In this document: one piece after another, positions 13,111 to 27,440 of the stretch
Layout of the letters: each line of letters starts with the position of its first letter
Position numbering within the stretch: position 1 is the first letter of the stretch
Source: Anseranas semipalmata
Taxonomy: Eukaryota; Chordata; Aves; Anseriformes; Anseranatidae
DNA length: 64,000 bases
Assembly (NCBI GenBank): GCA_013399115.1
Contig: VXAA01004090.1
Location: 501,329-565,328 of the forward strand
Direction of reading: 5' to 3'
Program-made: the position numbers and the translations under genes
Notes under the pieces: model-generated
Told to the model about the DNA's origin: nothing
What the model saw: only the letters and a program-made list of their open reading frames with translations
Databases searched by the model: none

Positions 13111-15117
13111 GCCAACCAAACTGACATCTCTAGTCATGTCCTCCCTGCTTGGAAGTTTTCCTTGTAAGCTTGTGTCTTCGCAACACCCAGTGAATGCCGC
13201 CATCACCTCTTACTGTGGCACCGCGATGGGAGGTCTCCCAGAGCGAGCTGAGGCGGGAGCCTGGAAGAAACTAAAGCAGAACGAAGACTTTTGGTAAGAG
13301 CAAAGGCAGCCCCGCTCCCAGTTCTTGCACAGAAAATAATGTTGGAAGGAATAATAATGGAAAGAAAATCTTACTTCTCTGATGGGAAGAGAATGTGGTT
13401 ATCTTTGAAGTGCACATATTCTAGGAGGCTTTTTTTGTTTGTCTGTCTGTCTGTGTGTTAGAGCAGCTCGTTGGATCTGACTATATCGTTGTCGTACTCT
13501 GGTCTCTCCCTGCTGCTTGAATGATGAGCTTTATCTGAGGAGGTGCCTGGACTTCCCGCATGGATGGAGAATCCATAGCGCAGGAGGGTCCATGTCGTTG
13601 CCAGGACTAGGGCAGTAAGCAAAGTGGAAAAACATATCAGACGCACGCAGGTCCAAGTTGCTGGGCCTTTTCCAGCCCCATTTAGCTCTCCCCTGTATTC
13701 CCACCCAAGTGGAGGTTGATTGTAACCCAGTCACATTCCCAGAACAATCAGCTTGAGGCAGACCAACCGAAGGGGAGGAAAATAAGTATTCTGTTGCTTC
13801 TTCTGTGGCATAAACAGGAATATTGATCTTGTTCTCTGGCCGATATTTGTATTCTCTCCCCCTCTCCCTTCCCACTTCTGTCTTACTTCATCCAAAGCCT
13901 CTCAGATGGAAAAATAAACCCTTTGATCCTGTCCTCAAGAGAAGCCAGCTGCCCTCACGGCAACTTGCAGGGTTTTCCTTGGGCTCTCTGGATGTCACGT
14001 GTATGGGGAAATACAGATTTGCTTACACATATCAGTGAAAACCTATAAGCAAAGCGGATTTTCTCTAGAGGAAAAAAACCTCCCAAAAGCTTCAGGTTTG
14101 GCCAGATCCTTTTCTGAGAGGAGTATTGAACCAGGAGCTTGCTCACCAGCCACTCAGCTTTGCTTGCCTTCTCGGTGGCCCGAGATGACCTTATCACACC
14201 AGGGATGTCTCCAAATCACCAGCCCTGAAGGGTCTCTGCCACTGGAAAGAGTCATGGTCCCTGTCCACCAGATTTGGGCAGAAGCCTCAGAATGGGATGT
14301 TCTGCTTCATCCTGCCTTTACAGGTGACCTGCGTGAACCTCCCTGGAGATGACCAGGAGGTTTTTTTATCAGCTTTCCCATAGGGATGTCCCTGGGAATG
14401 TTCCATTCTCTTGCTTCTTTTTCTGGTTCACTCGCATAAAAAGGTAAAGTGCAATAGAAGAATACAGGAGAAATGGTGGCAGATTGCTTTAAGTTAACGG
14501 ACACGCCTTAGGGGGGCATCTGCGTTAGGACGAGGAGGCCTGGTTCAGGTTGGATCACTTCAGAAACCACGACCAAACTCCAACAATGTTTCCTGCCCGC
14601 ATCGGAGCTGGAAATGCAAGAGGCGCACCGCGAGAGAGGACCTGCGGCCATTTGTTATTTACACCTCGATTCTGCAGATTCACAGAGTGAGGAGGATCTT
14701 CGCTGAGCGTGTGAATCACTGGGTGCTTGTCTGAACTGAATTCCCCATCTCCTGGGAGTCGCCCACCTGACCTGGGGATGTCTCGTCCGTCTGAACTGTC
14801 TCCTCTCCTTAGCACTGTTCAGGGGACTCTGCTCTCAACTGTGTATATCAGTCGTAGAGACACATCCATGGGCCTGAACCAGAAGCCTATATCCAAACAC
14901 CCTAGCAGAGGAAGGGTTGAATTTTGCAGCTCAGGTCCATCTCTGCTTAGAAGAAATCCTCCAGACCGTACAGCATAATTTAAAGCAGTTCTCCCCACTG
15001 TGATCGATGTCTCAATTTGTTTAACACCAATTACAGTCTCTGGTTCCTTACTGCTGAAAACGAAAGCCAGTCATGGCCGTTTCCGATTGGTGGCTTTAAG
15101 TAGCAAGTCTAAGGATG

Positions 15118-15137
15118 TTTTTTTTTTTTTTTTTTAA
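15118..15137. repeat. Poly-T tract
   Basis: A run of 20 T residues followed by an AT-rich low-complexity stretch to about 15165. Confidence 0.9.
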
Positions 15138-18100
15138 TTTTATTTTATTTTTAATTATTGTAAATCATTACCTCATTTTCTGTCAATGAGACTCCTCCAT
15201 CTTTGAGCATTCTTATCTTGCCATAACTATCATCCTGTGCTAATGGGAAATGGGACGGTCCCTTTTCACAGAGACTATAGGGGTGTTCAATGTCTAGTTT
15301 CTTAATAAACACTTTATTTTCTAACGAAACAGCTGCATCAGGTCTCTTCTTTGAAGACAAAATAAATAAACATTCAGAATGACACTTCCTATAGTCCACT
15401 TCTTCATGAGATTTTCCATGTGTGGGGAGTCTGGTTTGTCTGCATCTTCGGGGGGTGGGGGGTGCAGAGGGTGGGATTTATGGCTGTGATGTGAACATTG
15501 TTCAGGTGTAGCTCTTGCTCCTGTATCTCTGCTGCTGACCTCAGCTGACAACCTGTTGAGTTTTGTAGCTCAAAATGGTCAAGGTGGTACTGCTAGGACA
15601 TGGTGTTAGGGTTTGCCAAGGCAAGTTTCTGCACTCAGTGGAAGGAATTTTATTAGGAGCCTTCTCTCTCAGGGATCTTGACACTAAAAGGTTGATGTGG
15701 CTGCAGTGCTCATTTCAGGACATGCTGTTGCTGCTTGGCTATGTAGATTGCCATCTTGTTTGGGTGTTGGACTGTTGTCCCTTCATCAGGGACAATTATC
15801 CTATTAAGCTAGCAATGATGTGTGTGATGTAGAGGTGGTGGGGTGCAGGTGAGTGGTGCACTTTGGTTTCTCCTCAGGAGTTCACATAAGGATGGTTGGG
15901 TGCTCCAGGAGTAGAGAGGAGCTGCTTTGAAATGTGCAGGGCTTGGCTCGAGGATGTGTCTTAGTGGCTGTGTCTTGTGTCTGTATTGTCACTGGGAGAA
16001 GTCATTTATGTGACTTAAAGCTTTTGTGGCAACCTGCAGGAGACTGTGGGCATAAGGCTGAGGACTTGTTTGAGTTGAAGTTGGTGGATGGTGCTGGAAC
16101 CCTCATGGAAAAGTTGGTGAGAATTTTGATGAGCAAGATAAAAACATGTGCTCCAGCATCTTTCCGTTGCTTTCTATAACTTCCTGGCATGAATTTCAAG
16201 CAAATGTCTCAAAATGACACTGAGTAAATTTCTGCTTGCTTTTCTCTTCTGATGAGAATGTCTCTAGAAGTGGTTGGGTGTTGGTGTTCATAGGACTGGT
16301 GATGGATGAGATCTTTACCTTTTCAGGGATTTCTGCAATGCCTGGCATGAATGGTTGTTTCCTTACATGTAACCTTACTCATGGGCTGGCCAGCTGAGCT
16401 GCATTGGATTTCATTCCTGTTTCCCTCTCCTTCTTGAGCTGTGTGAAGCAAACATGGTTGTTGGAAGCTCTGCCTTATCCTCCCCACTGCTTCAGGGTCT
16501 GTTATCAGGTTTCACATCCCAGCAACACTGTGAACAAGGGTTTGATAGCCGATTATTTAGGCTGCTGGTATTTCAGGACTACTGGTTCCTTGTGTATGAG
16601 TTCCCGTGATGTTTATGATGCTGCCAGTTCCCAAGGAGCTAGAGTAACTATGCTCCAGGGCTCTGATATGTATTGTGGAGGGGCTGGGCACTTGTTTCTC
16701 CTTGTGCTTGCTTCTGGGTCATTTCTGTTGCCTGATGTACTCATATGAAAGCTCCATGCTCTTTGAGACAGCCAGACCATGAGTTGATATTGCTGTTCTG
16801 CTCTCCCTTCTCACACTGCCTTCAAATGGCCCCTGAGTTATTTACAAATCTTATTACTGAAGGAGGTTGGGTATGGGCTTGGTAGGGTGCAGGCAGTGGT
16901 ACATATCAGCTCCTCCTGAAAATCACAGCCCTGCCTTCTCAGCCTTTGTACAGTGTGGAACCTGCATGGGATTGAGAAGAGAAGTGATGTTTCGTTTCCT
17001 TGTGTTTTGACTCTAAAAAGATGGAGTCATGTTTCATTCCATGCCTGCAGTGAGTGTGATGGGCGCGGTACAATTCTGGCACAATGCCTCTCTGCACAAA
17101 AGAAGCAATGCGTGGCCTGGCAGACCTAGGGCTTGGACTTGCCACAGGCGAGTGTTTGATATATGTGATGCTGAAGGTCATGATCAGGGTATGTTGGCCC
17201 TGCTGTGTGCTGTGAGTTTCCACAGCTGCTTATCAAAGTTGCACAGGATGAGTCTTGATGTTCTTTGCTGTTCTTCTGTTTATTTAGATGTGCTTTTAAA
17301 GAGTCAGCTCTTCTTTCCCAAGAGGCTGGAGCTTCTTTGAAGGTGGTAGTCTTCTCCACCACCAGGTTTTTGGCCTTCCCAGCATGCGTCTGTGCCCTGC
17401 TGGTAGGGGAGGACAGCGGGGCAGAAGTCCCAGGAGCTGTAGACAGTCAGAGGAAGGTGCTTCTCTCGTTTCAGCAAACTGTAGCGGTGCATCCCCGCTC
17501 TGCTCCAATTTGTACCCAGTGCAAGCTGCAGATCCTCAGGGTTAAGCCTGGGCATTAGCAGAGGATAAAGAGGCCTAGAGACAGTAGTAAAGCTAAAAAA
17601 CACAGGCTTGGGAGAGCAGTGGGAAGAGAGCATGCAAGAAATCAATGTTAGGTGACTTCATTTTTGTTTAACATTTTGAAGCGCTTCTGGTGGGATTTAT
17701 GCAATGAGCTGAAAAGTCCTTATTAACTGTGTATTTACCACTGCCTCTAGGACCTGACCATTTGGCAGAAAAGTTTAAGAAGCTGTGGGAAAATGCATAC
17801 TTCCACTTTGAAGGGGAAAGAGTACGATGGGAGACCAGCATGCACACAGTGGAAAAAGTGCTTTATCTGGTGAAGAGATGAATCTTCCTCTACTGTTATG
17901 GCGCATTTTGCTTTGCCTTTATTTTTTGTGGTTTCCCTGATGTCCTCCCACACCCTCCTCATGACAGTCAGGCTCCTTGGTGGTGCCAACGTGTGGCCTG
18001 GTGTGCCAGGCTCTGCATCAAAGTGTCGGCTGCCAGCCCCACGTCGCCAGTGGCCTGAGCTTATTGTGCCACAGGGATGCACTGGAGGCTGTAGGACATC

Positions 18101-21100
18101 CACACCATGGGGGGGTCATACAGATTCAGCCCTACTGACCAGCTTTGTCTTGACCCCTCAGCAAACAACATAGGAAGCCCAATTGTAAAAATAAGCTCAT
18201 TTGCCCAGTGTGGCTTCCTTTGTGTTTCTAATAGTGCAATTTCTGCAAAGCAGCACCAAAAAGTTGAGGAATGTGTGCTACCCTCTTTGGTGCTCTCTTA
18301 CACCCGAGCCCTTGTAAGCTGACATGTGGGGAAGACACATGTTAGGCGCAGGGGTGCAAACATGATGCCTCTCTGCTTCTGCTGGGAACTCAACTTGGTT
18401 GCTGCAACTCCTGATACCACTCTTCAGTTCTGAATTTCACCTCCTTGGATATACCACAGCAGTTTTGGGGGTTCTTTGTCCATCTTCCTTATTGGGATTT
18501 GGTAATTGGCTTCCAGAGAATTGGTAAGTGCCTGCTCCTATTGAACTCAGTACAGAAATGCAAAATAGAGTTAACTGTGTTTTTGCAGAATGGGGCATTG
18601 AGGTAGAGTTCTGTCTTTGAGTTTGCCATGTTAAGAATTAAGATAAATCCCAAACCACACTCCCAGCCCTGGTAAATAAGTACAAGGTGATTCCCTAGCT
18701 AAGAAAAGATGATGGTCTCTCCAGCAGTGAAGCAAAGTGCAAGTACAAGACAATTATATTTGAACTTTGATATTAATTTTGAACTTGTGAGTGTGACTGC
18801 TGACTAATCAGCAGGAGTAAGTTCTGGTTGTTCTATACAAAGCAGAAAGATTTGTTCCAAGCACTGGTTAAATGATTTGCTCTGCTGTTAGTGAGTCATT
18901 TGTGACCTGTGCCCGATTCCTGCAGATGAGTTGACTTCTTGTAAGGATTTGCTTATGATTTCAGACTATTTGGCCTTTTTCCTCCAAGGATTTGCTTCAT
19001 ATATTCATGTTGTGAGACTAGCCGACTGGTGCTGCTTTTGTTCTCAGGTTGGGTGAATGAGTGTTTCAGACAGGCAGCCAGACACGTAACATGCAGGGAT
19101 GTTCAGTAATTTGGTATTTGGGGTTGTCCTTGCCCCCACGTTCCCGTTTCATATCTTGGGACTGGTACCACCCTACCAGATCTGCCAGCTGGCAAGAGAA
19201 ACCACTGCTACCTATGCTGTCTGGAGTAGTTAAGAGCTTGTTTTCAGAGCAAGTAGCCTTCATGGCTCCAGCCTGATTTTTGGGAGCAGCCTGCATCTGA
19301 TCTGTGTATAGGTCTCCACCCGCTGATGGCAGAGCGGCCGCTGCAGGAGGTCAGCCTCTTTCATGAGAAGTCAGAAAGAGCCAGACTGGAGTCACATTAG
19401 GCTCAGTAAACTGCCAGGAAGTCTGAATAAGCTAATCATGGCCAGGTCATCATTATCTTAAGTGAGTCAGAGATGTGTCCAGGCTGTTTATTAAGATAAT
19501 TGGGGTGGGGGGGAGGGAAGGATACATACAGTCTGTGGACTAGACCGAGGAGGCAATGGAGAGTATTGCAACATCTGATACAAGAGAGAAGGAGCTCATG
19601 ATCTTGCAAGCTCTGCATGTGTCTGGGATCTGGTCCCACAGGGATTCAGCCCCTGGTGCAGGGATTTAAAGTGGCATCATGATAACGCAGCATGCACATT
19701 TCAAACACCACCGATGTGAGCTCATCTTGCCAGGCCAAAGAGTTGATTTCCTCATGAGGCCTTGGTGCCTGGTAATTTCAGAGAGATTATGGATTAACGG
19801 AGCTTTTTGGTTTTGCTGCATCAATTCCCAGCAATATTTGAGGACCATAGGAGCAGCTGTGCACAGTCACTCCTTACTTGGTGGTGCCTGGTTCAGTCCC
19901 CCTTAGACCGGTGAATGTGGCTGCAGGTTTGCTTTGTGTTTCCTGACACACATTTATTCATTGGCTGGTGCTAGATGGGGGTTGCAAATTTAGGAGTTTT
20001 TAAGCTCCAGTCATATGCTTAGCGCTGCTAGAACAATTCCAGAGGTGCACGGTCCCCAAAGCCATCACATCTCACAGTGCACAGATGTTGCAGGTGCATG
20101 AGAAAAGACTTGCTTAAAGACAGGTAAGTGTCATTTTTTTCTCCTTCCAGGGAGCTATTATGTGTAATACACTGAATTCAGCCCTCTAGAAGGAATTATT
20201 TTGATGGATCTGGTCTAAATGCATAAAGGATAGCTGTCTGCGTGAGACAGTATCAGTGAGAAAGTGTCAGTCCCTGCTCAGGGACTAGCTGGGTCTATTC
20301 TGGCTGCAAATGCTGTGGGTCTGGCACTGGATGAGAGCTGAAAACCAGAAAAGCAAAGTGCTGCTGGAGGCTGGGGTTAACCCCCACCATCACTCCTGTC
20401 TGACAGCCCAGGCTGGGGCTGCTGGCTGGGGGTGTCGCTGGGGTGCCAGCGGGTATGGCAAGCTGTGGGAGATGTTCGGCATGACCATCATGCCCTTACA
20501 AAACTCAGGAGCACAGAAGTGCAAGGGTGGTTGCGTGATAATAGTGCCAGCCTCTTATTTTCATCGTCAATAAGCAAAAAAGGCTCAGGTGTGCCTTAAC
20601 TCTTCTGTCTGCCAGCAGAGCCTGCTTTACAGAAGGATCCCCTCTTTTGTAGCCACATGAAACCTTTGCCAATCAATCCCAACAAATCTGTAGCCATGGC
20701 TTCAGAAGAAGACAGCAAACTCCCTGTCAGTGTATCCTGGATGAAAATACTGTCCTGTGACTAGAAAGTTCAGTTTAATCCTGTTAACCAGAGGGGAATC
20801 CTGGGAGTTGGGTTCTGTTCTGTGTAGGTCCTTTAGTGCCTCTACATGACTGTAATGCATGAAGCATCTAATCTTGTGCCAAACTTCCTTCCCTGGATTT
20901 CAGTGGTATTGGCCTGAGCCTCAAAGTACATGGGCAGATTGATACCAGTAGTAGTTTTGCGATGGAAGGAGAATATCTCCCACCAAAAAACAGTCACCTC
21001 TAGGAAGTGAGGAAGACTCCTGCGCATTAAAGATATTGTCAGGTATGCCCAAATGGGTAAGGGCTGACAGTGTCCCTTCTAAAGAAGAAATTATCTAAGA

Positions 21101-24100
21101 CTCCAAAGCGCAAGGAAAAGTAGTACTGATGAGCTGTAGATACAGCACAGATTCAAACCTGGCTCTTTGATCCTGAAATAACCACTGAAAACAGGCCACA
21201 TGGGAACATATTTGGGTGATCCCTTGAAGGGATGGCTCAACCTTCTGGGACATGCCTGTGCCATTAGCTTATGGCACCTTGAAGCTCAGGTTTGCCTGCT
21301 GTCAGCATGGGGAGGGAGGCATCCCACAGCTACGAGCCATGGGACCAGCAAAGGCAGCACAGGCAATGTGAAAGCAGGGTGGTCATTGTGTGCTTATGAT
21401 GGACGTGGAGTAAGGATGGACTCTCATGGGGTTGGAGCTTTCACCAGGTCTTACCCAGGCCCATGCTTAGGTTCCCCAACAAGGAATCAGAGGAAGGCCA
21501 TCTCTTTGGTTGGAAAGGAGGCTACCTTGGCATAACATCTGTGGAGTTTACTGAATTCATGTCTGGAGAACTAAGTTGATGTTCACTGGTCATGGTGCAA
21601 GATATGTGTATGTCTATGTTTATATGGACAGTAGGAATTAAATATTGTTGGCAGAAATGTTGTGCTGGGTTTCCAAGAGAAGAGACCATCAGTAAATGTG
21701 ATCATCTGCCCAAGGCAGAGAACTGGAGGTCAGGATGGTGAAGTCCTCAATGGATTAGCCTGTGACATGGAGGTAAGTTTTTGCTGCAGCTTCCCCATCT
21801 GCAATCTTGCATAAATGATTTCAATCCTTCGCAGTGCACTGGTGGTATTTGTACACTCTGGCTGCTGGAGATGGCTCAGGAGATTCTGGCTCTGAGATGG
21901 TCCTGGGCATGATTCAAGAAAGCAATTCTTGAGACCCTCAACAGCAAGCACATCCCTGTGTCATAGAGACCAAGCTGGAGTCTCCTGTAGAGTTCAGCTT
22001 CAAGCTCAGAACAGCTTCTGCATCCAGAAAGAAGCGGGGAGCCAGGAGGGTCCTTTCCCAAGGGACATCCCAGCCCAAGTGCAGGCATTGCACGTGCTGC
22101 TCCCAGCTCCCTCACAACTCTCTGAATAAAGACTCTTTGTTCTAGGAGATATGGATTATATATATATTTAAGGCTCCATGAATCATTCGTATCCCAAAGA
22201 TAAATCCCAGCATCAGAGCTGAGAAAAGGCTGAGGGTGTGAGGCGAGGAACCTTCCATTATTTATTGTACTAAATCTTGACCTCCTACCACCTTCTCCTC
22301 ACGATCCAGTTTTTGCTTTGGGAAACCCTCTTTCCTCCTAAAGATAATGTAATCTGAAGTGCTCTCCTCTTTCCAGTAGATAATTGTAGCAAGAAACTAA
22401 TCAGCTGCTTCCCTTGTGCAGCTTGATGGTTGGTCTTTAAAGAAGTAAAGAGAATGTCCTAGTGAATGTGTGAGAGCACAGTGGGGATGCTGGGAACAGC
22501 ATGGACACATGGGCTTGGATGGAGAATGAAGAACCCTAGGTGTACCTCAGGGTCAGGCAGGGTTGAAGGGTTAACACTGAAGCTGTCAAACAGTGGCAGG
22601 GGAAGATGTAATCGAATGGTTTGGAAGGAGGCTGGCTGCTTTCTGACTGAGGCAGGCACTTCCAGGTTTGGTGTGGCACAAGCCAGCTGTGAATAAGGGC
22701 TCCTGCTTATTTGTGGTCACTCAGTGGTCAGCCTAGTTCCTGGCAGTCAAATGTCCATAGCACAGAAAGCATCTATGGTTTCATGGAGGCTGATGCCAAT
22801 GACTAAATCCAGAGAGTTGCTGCGTGACACTGGTTTGTGGTGTCCTGACCTCTTGGAAAAAAAGAAATATTGAAGATAACCAGTCTGTCTCCACAGCACC
22901 AGAACACATAGTCAAAAAAAAGTGAAAAACCTAGTGGAAGAGGGACTGGCTGGTTGGTTTATATATTTGTTTTCTGTGTGATACTGTATTCTAAGAAAAG
23001 GGCTGGAAGTTGGGCTTTAATTTTACAAAATCATATTTTTTTCCTTATCTCAGTTGTATTGCAGTAAAATTCAGGTCCTGTCTGCCCTGATTAAATAGCA
23101 AAACGTACCACAACAGCAAGAAACTTGTATTACTTTGTTACTGCCTATTTAATTACTGTGACCAATTTGTTGGTAAAAGTAATACTATTATTGCTAAGGG
23201 CTGGAGGCAGCTTCCCTTTCCATTGTTACATGGCCCCAGGGCTTGTAGGACACAGCTTTGGCAGCAAGGTGAGATAAAGAGAAATTCATTTATTTGCTGC
23301 CCTTCATTTGTGCCAGTACAAGAGCTTGTGAGGCCACAGTCTAACCCAGGTCTCTAGTATGATCCAAGTTAAAAATAACCCCATTTCCATCCCTGCCCTT
23401 CCAAGGTTATTTTTACCCAGAAGATTTCAGGGCACTGTTTTGCCAAACAGCAGTGGGCACACATGGGGGTGGAAGGAGGCCAAGCACCCAAGCAGGTTTC
23501 ACCATCAGAGCTGGCAGCTTGCAGAAAGCAAGTGCCATGACACCCAAGGAGGCTGCTGCAAAAACTGGGAGAGAAATAATTTGGAAACTTGTGCTCTTTC
23601 TAAAGATTTTATTTTTTCATAGAGAAACCTTTTGGGCCCTTTTCAATTCATAATACAGAGCACGTTGAAAAGAAGGAGAGGGCAAATGAAGACAGTGAGG
23701 CTTGCAAACTTCCTTTAAAGTTGGAAGGTCACCTTTAAAAATGGATGAATGCAGTGTTTGGAGGAAGGTTGGAGGCAGCAGGCCTGGGGTTCAGCACTAG
23801 ATTTTGTCTGCTAACAAAGAAGAATGAAAAGAAGAATCCAGTTGGGATCTAGGAATAGCCACAGAGCTGTGAGGGCCCGTGGTGGACTTGCATGGAGGAG
23901 GTATTTAAGGGCGCTTCTCTGCCCTGCTTCTCAAAGCTGCTGCTGTGCTTGGTGATGTGCAGGGGAGAGCGAAGACAGGGCTGCCCCAGAGCCAGCTGGG
24001 CTGTGGTGTGCATCAGTTGGTGTCGTGGTGGGTATATGCTGGAATTTGGAATAAAAGGAAGGCATTGCTTGCCCTTTCTGCATTCAGGGATGCTAAGTAA

Positions 24101-25039
24101 CACTGAGATGTCTCATCTACCCTGCTTGCATTTGTTCAGAGTATTCTTCTTTCCTAGGACTCCTCAGGGAGTGAGAAAAGGGTGTTGCCAGCATGAGTCC
24201 TGGTAACGCTGGCTGGACAGAACACTTTTGGGTTGCACTTTGGATGATTTCTTGTGTGCCTCTACTTTGGGACACAGTGAGCTGGTGACAGTTGAGGTAG
24301 TACCACTGTGTTGTATGGAATTATGAGCTTATTCCCCTCCCCACACCCCGCCCAAACCCACATGCCGGGGCCTAACATATTGCCAAATAAATGACAGTCC
24401 TCAGTCACCTGATTGAGAAACAGTTGTGAGGTACTTCCTCCCCAGAATATTCAAAAGATGAGACGTCACAAGGAAAAAAGTCCAAGGTTTGGCAAGGTAA
24501 AAGCCCCTATGTGTCCCACACAGTGCTTCCTGCCCCATGTTCCCTATCCTGCCATTTCCATTTTCCCCTTGCAATCCACTGATGCAGCCTGGGAGCAGCC
24601 TGATCATGGAGCAAGCACATGGCAGGTCTTTCCTCTTTTCTAACCAGATCAGACATGTCTTCAGGGAGCTTGATATGGTCCAACAGGTTCCAGTTTTGGA
24701 AAGTAAAGGGCCTGGGTAAGCAAAGGGAAATATATTTCCCCTCAGCTCCTTCCACTTGATGCTGAGGGCTGAGATACTTTTGCTGATGTGAAATTGTTGT
24801 GTAGTGATGTGCAGAGTAAATGCCCTGGAGTAGACAGGTTTGCAAAGGAGAGAAAACTCCTCTGAAACTACTGTTAGTCTGTAAAATATTGGGATCTGCT
24901 GAGAAAAGCTGTGTACATGGTGTTACAATCCTGCTGTGTTGCTTCCATTTCTCTGTATCTCTCCTACTGAAGGTTTTCAGAGCACTTTTGCAATCAATAA
25001 TCAATAAGACTTGCTCTGGCTGAGGCTATAGTTTGGTGG

Positions 25040-25110
25040 CCATTTTCAGAAAGGGAAACTGAGGCAGGGTGTGTTGTCATACGCAGGCTGGTGCAGTTCC
25101 CAGAGGAGCA
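25040..25110 (-). repeat. MIR-like SINE relic
   Basis: CCATTTTCAGAAAGGGAAACTGAGGC is the reverse complement of the most conserved part of MIR (GCCTCAGTTTCC..CTGTAAAATGG), with a few changes. Only this core is recognisable and flanks are too decayed to set ends. Confidence 0.5.
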
Positions 25111-26929
25111 CATGGGAATGCATGGCCAGGCAGGGAACAGAACCCCAGGGGAGGCATGGGGACTGTCACCAGAGAAGCCTGTGACCCTGGCACTGGTCTC
25201 AGCTGCGTCTGCCCTGGGCAGAAGCTCTCTGTGGCAGGGAATGAAATGATATTTCTTACGGGTTCATCTCAGAACTGAACTCATCTCATATTTAAGCACT
25301 TCTTGCCTGGCTTTTCCACTGAGCCAAGGCGCAGGGTCATCAGACACATGCTATCTATTGCTTATTAAGTGGTTTAACAAGACCAGTTAATTACAATGTA
25401 CTCAAGGATTTTCTAGCTTATGAAAGCAGTCCCTGTTTGTTTCTGTCAGTTCTTTAATACATTAATACACCAATTAAACCTCTGTGTGCGTGGGTGCTCA
25501 GGCAGTTTAACATACAGGAAGACATGTGGGTGTCTTTCCTATCAACTGGGGCTTCTCCGGGTGCTTCAGCTCCGGCTTTGCAGGGATGTTGTGGTTTTAC
25601 GCTCAACCTTGTTTCCTAAGGGACACGTATCCCCTGCATAACAACATGGTTCAAACCCCCAGCAGTACGCTGTTTTACAAGACTCTGGCAGACACGAGCA
25701 CACTCTGTCGTTAAGGTTGGCTGTTCCGCGAGAGTTTCTCAGTTCTTATTGCCAACTCGGTGCTGATGATACTGATACAGGCAATTTGTGCATGAAAATG
25801 TTTCTTCTCACCCTCTATTTGTCCTGAGGGGTCACCAGTGTGCGCATGCTCTCTGCAGCATTTGCACTTGTTTGCAAAGGGCCCAACATGTTCGTTAAGC
25901 CACACGGGTAATGAGCGATAATCAGTGCACAGGACGCTGATAGTGAGTCAGTGCAGGGACGGGGCTGGAGATGGCAGCGAGGGTCAGAGGGAAAAGCCTC
26001 CTTCAGTGCACTTCTACTTCAGTGAAAAGAAGGCAATCATGGGGGGAGGAGAAGGAGAAATGACAGATTAAAGGAAATTGAGCGGCTGTAATAAATACAC
26101 TTGAAACTGAAGAGCGTCTAGGATGCAGTGATTATATTCCCTGTAGAGCTGAAGTGCTGAGGAGGGTCTGCGGAAAGGGCAGCCATACGAAACCACTGGC
26201 CTTTCAGCGAGCGGGCGTACGGGGAATGCAAAATGAGTTGAAGAAAGCTGGCTGGGCTTTAATGTGGGTCTTTAAGATATAGATGGGAAGGCTGCCCTAA
26301 ACATTCAGTCTAGTAAACCTAAAGAAAATAAAAGAAGGGATGAAAGGACTGAGATACACCAGCTGGCTATGGAAGAGATAGAGGGACCATGATGGGGCAC
26401 TGCCGAAATACCACAGTGACAGCAGAGGGGAGGAAGAAGAAAGTGAAAGAAAACAAAGGGGTGGAAATCTGGAGCCATACGGGATGCTGAGGGCATATTT
26501 CAGATAGCAAGGTCTTTTTTCACACAAGTATCTGTGAGAGGCAACAAAACTGGTCTCGAAACGAGGATGGGCTTTCAGTTCGAGGAGAATGGTGAGCTGG
26601 TATAGAGGATATGGAGGAGCAAGTGCATATTTCAGGAGTGATGTATGGAGAACTTAGAGTGGCCACAGAGAACAAAAGTCAGCTTGTATCAGTGATAAGA
26701 GGAGAGGAGGATCATTACATATTTTTCATACACCAAAATTGCATCTGATTTTATAGAGGATGAAGAGAAAGATCTCCCCATGCCAGTGGCCAGCTGCTGA
26801 AGGGCACTGGACAAGGTGAACATCCTCTACAGATGGAGAGCATATCCCATAATGTCCACATGTGTGGACATGCACACAACTCATCGAGCTCTTTGACATT
26901 TTAATTTGCCTGTCTAAAATGGGCAGACT

Positions 26930-27440
26930 GATGAGGGTTGGAAGGTGGTGGGCATAATGGGGACAAAAGACAGTCCAGTAAGTTTAATGTCTGCTCTGGG
27001 AAATTCTTGGAAATCTTAAGGGATGTTGTGCGAGAACACCTGGGAAAGCAACACTCTGTGAAGGCCAAACTTGTGTGGCTTGAAGTACTGGGAGATCACA
27101 CTTACCTGACCTGCTGGGGTTCCCTGAGGATCGAACTGCCACTGTATATATGGGAAATTCAACAGATATCATACACTGAGATTTTCAGCAAGTATTTGAC
27201 AAGGACCAGCACCAGAGATTAATGACAGGGGGCAGAAACTTTGGTGTAGGATTTAAAATAAGAGCCTGTGAAGAAATCTGGCCCTAACAGCATAAGACAG
27301 AAAGGAGATATTGCTGTTGCTAGAAGTGTTTCCAGTTGGAAAAAAGTTGAATGGGATGTGTCCTGGAGGTCAGTCTTAATCATCTGTGTTTTTCATAATG
27401 TCTGCTAATGACCTACAAGGAAATACCAAAAGCAGGAGAC
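26930..27440 (+). repeat. Decayed CR1/L3-like LINE reverse-transcriptase remnant
   Basis: Several blocks occur in the order expected for the reverse-transcriptase part of CR1-type LINEs. A segment translating near SGKFLEILRDVVREHL recalls the region after the RPVSLTS motif. ATTTTCAGCAAGTATTTGAC (27180-27199) recalls the SKAFD motif. GGATGTGTCCTGGAGGTCAGTC (27355-27376), followed by TCATAATGTCTGCTAATGACCTAC, recalls the GVPQGSVLGP...FNI..NDL segment. Reading frames are broken throughout, so it is a dead fossil. The family was assigned by memory of consensus patterns. Confidence 0.55.

Noticed and set aside
24507..25004. 165-codon open frame on the minus strand
   Set aside because: No motif or family resemblance, and a MIR-like relic lies just beyond it. 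No sign of an antisense gene.
26853..26870. Near-palindrome TGTCCACA-TG-TGTGGACA
   Set aside because: An 8-bp stem with a 2-nt spacer is expected by chance in 64 kb and is not linked to any feature.
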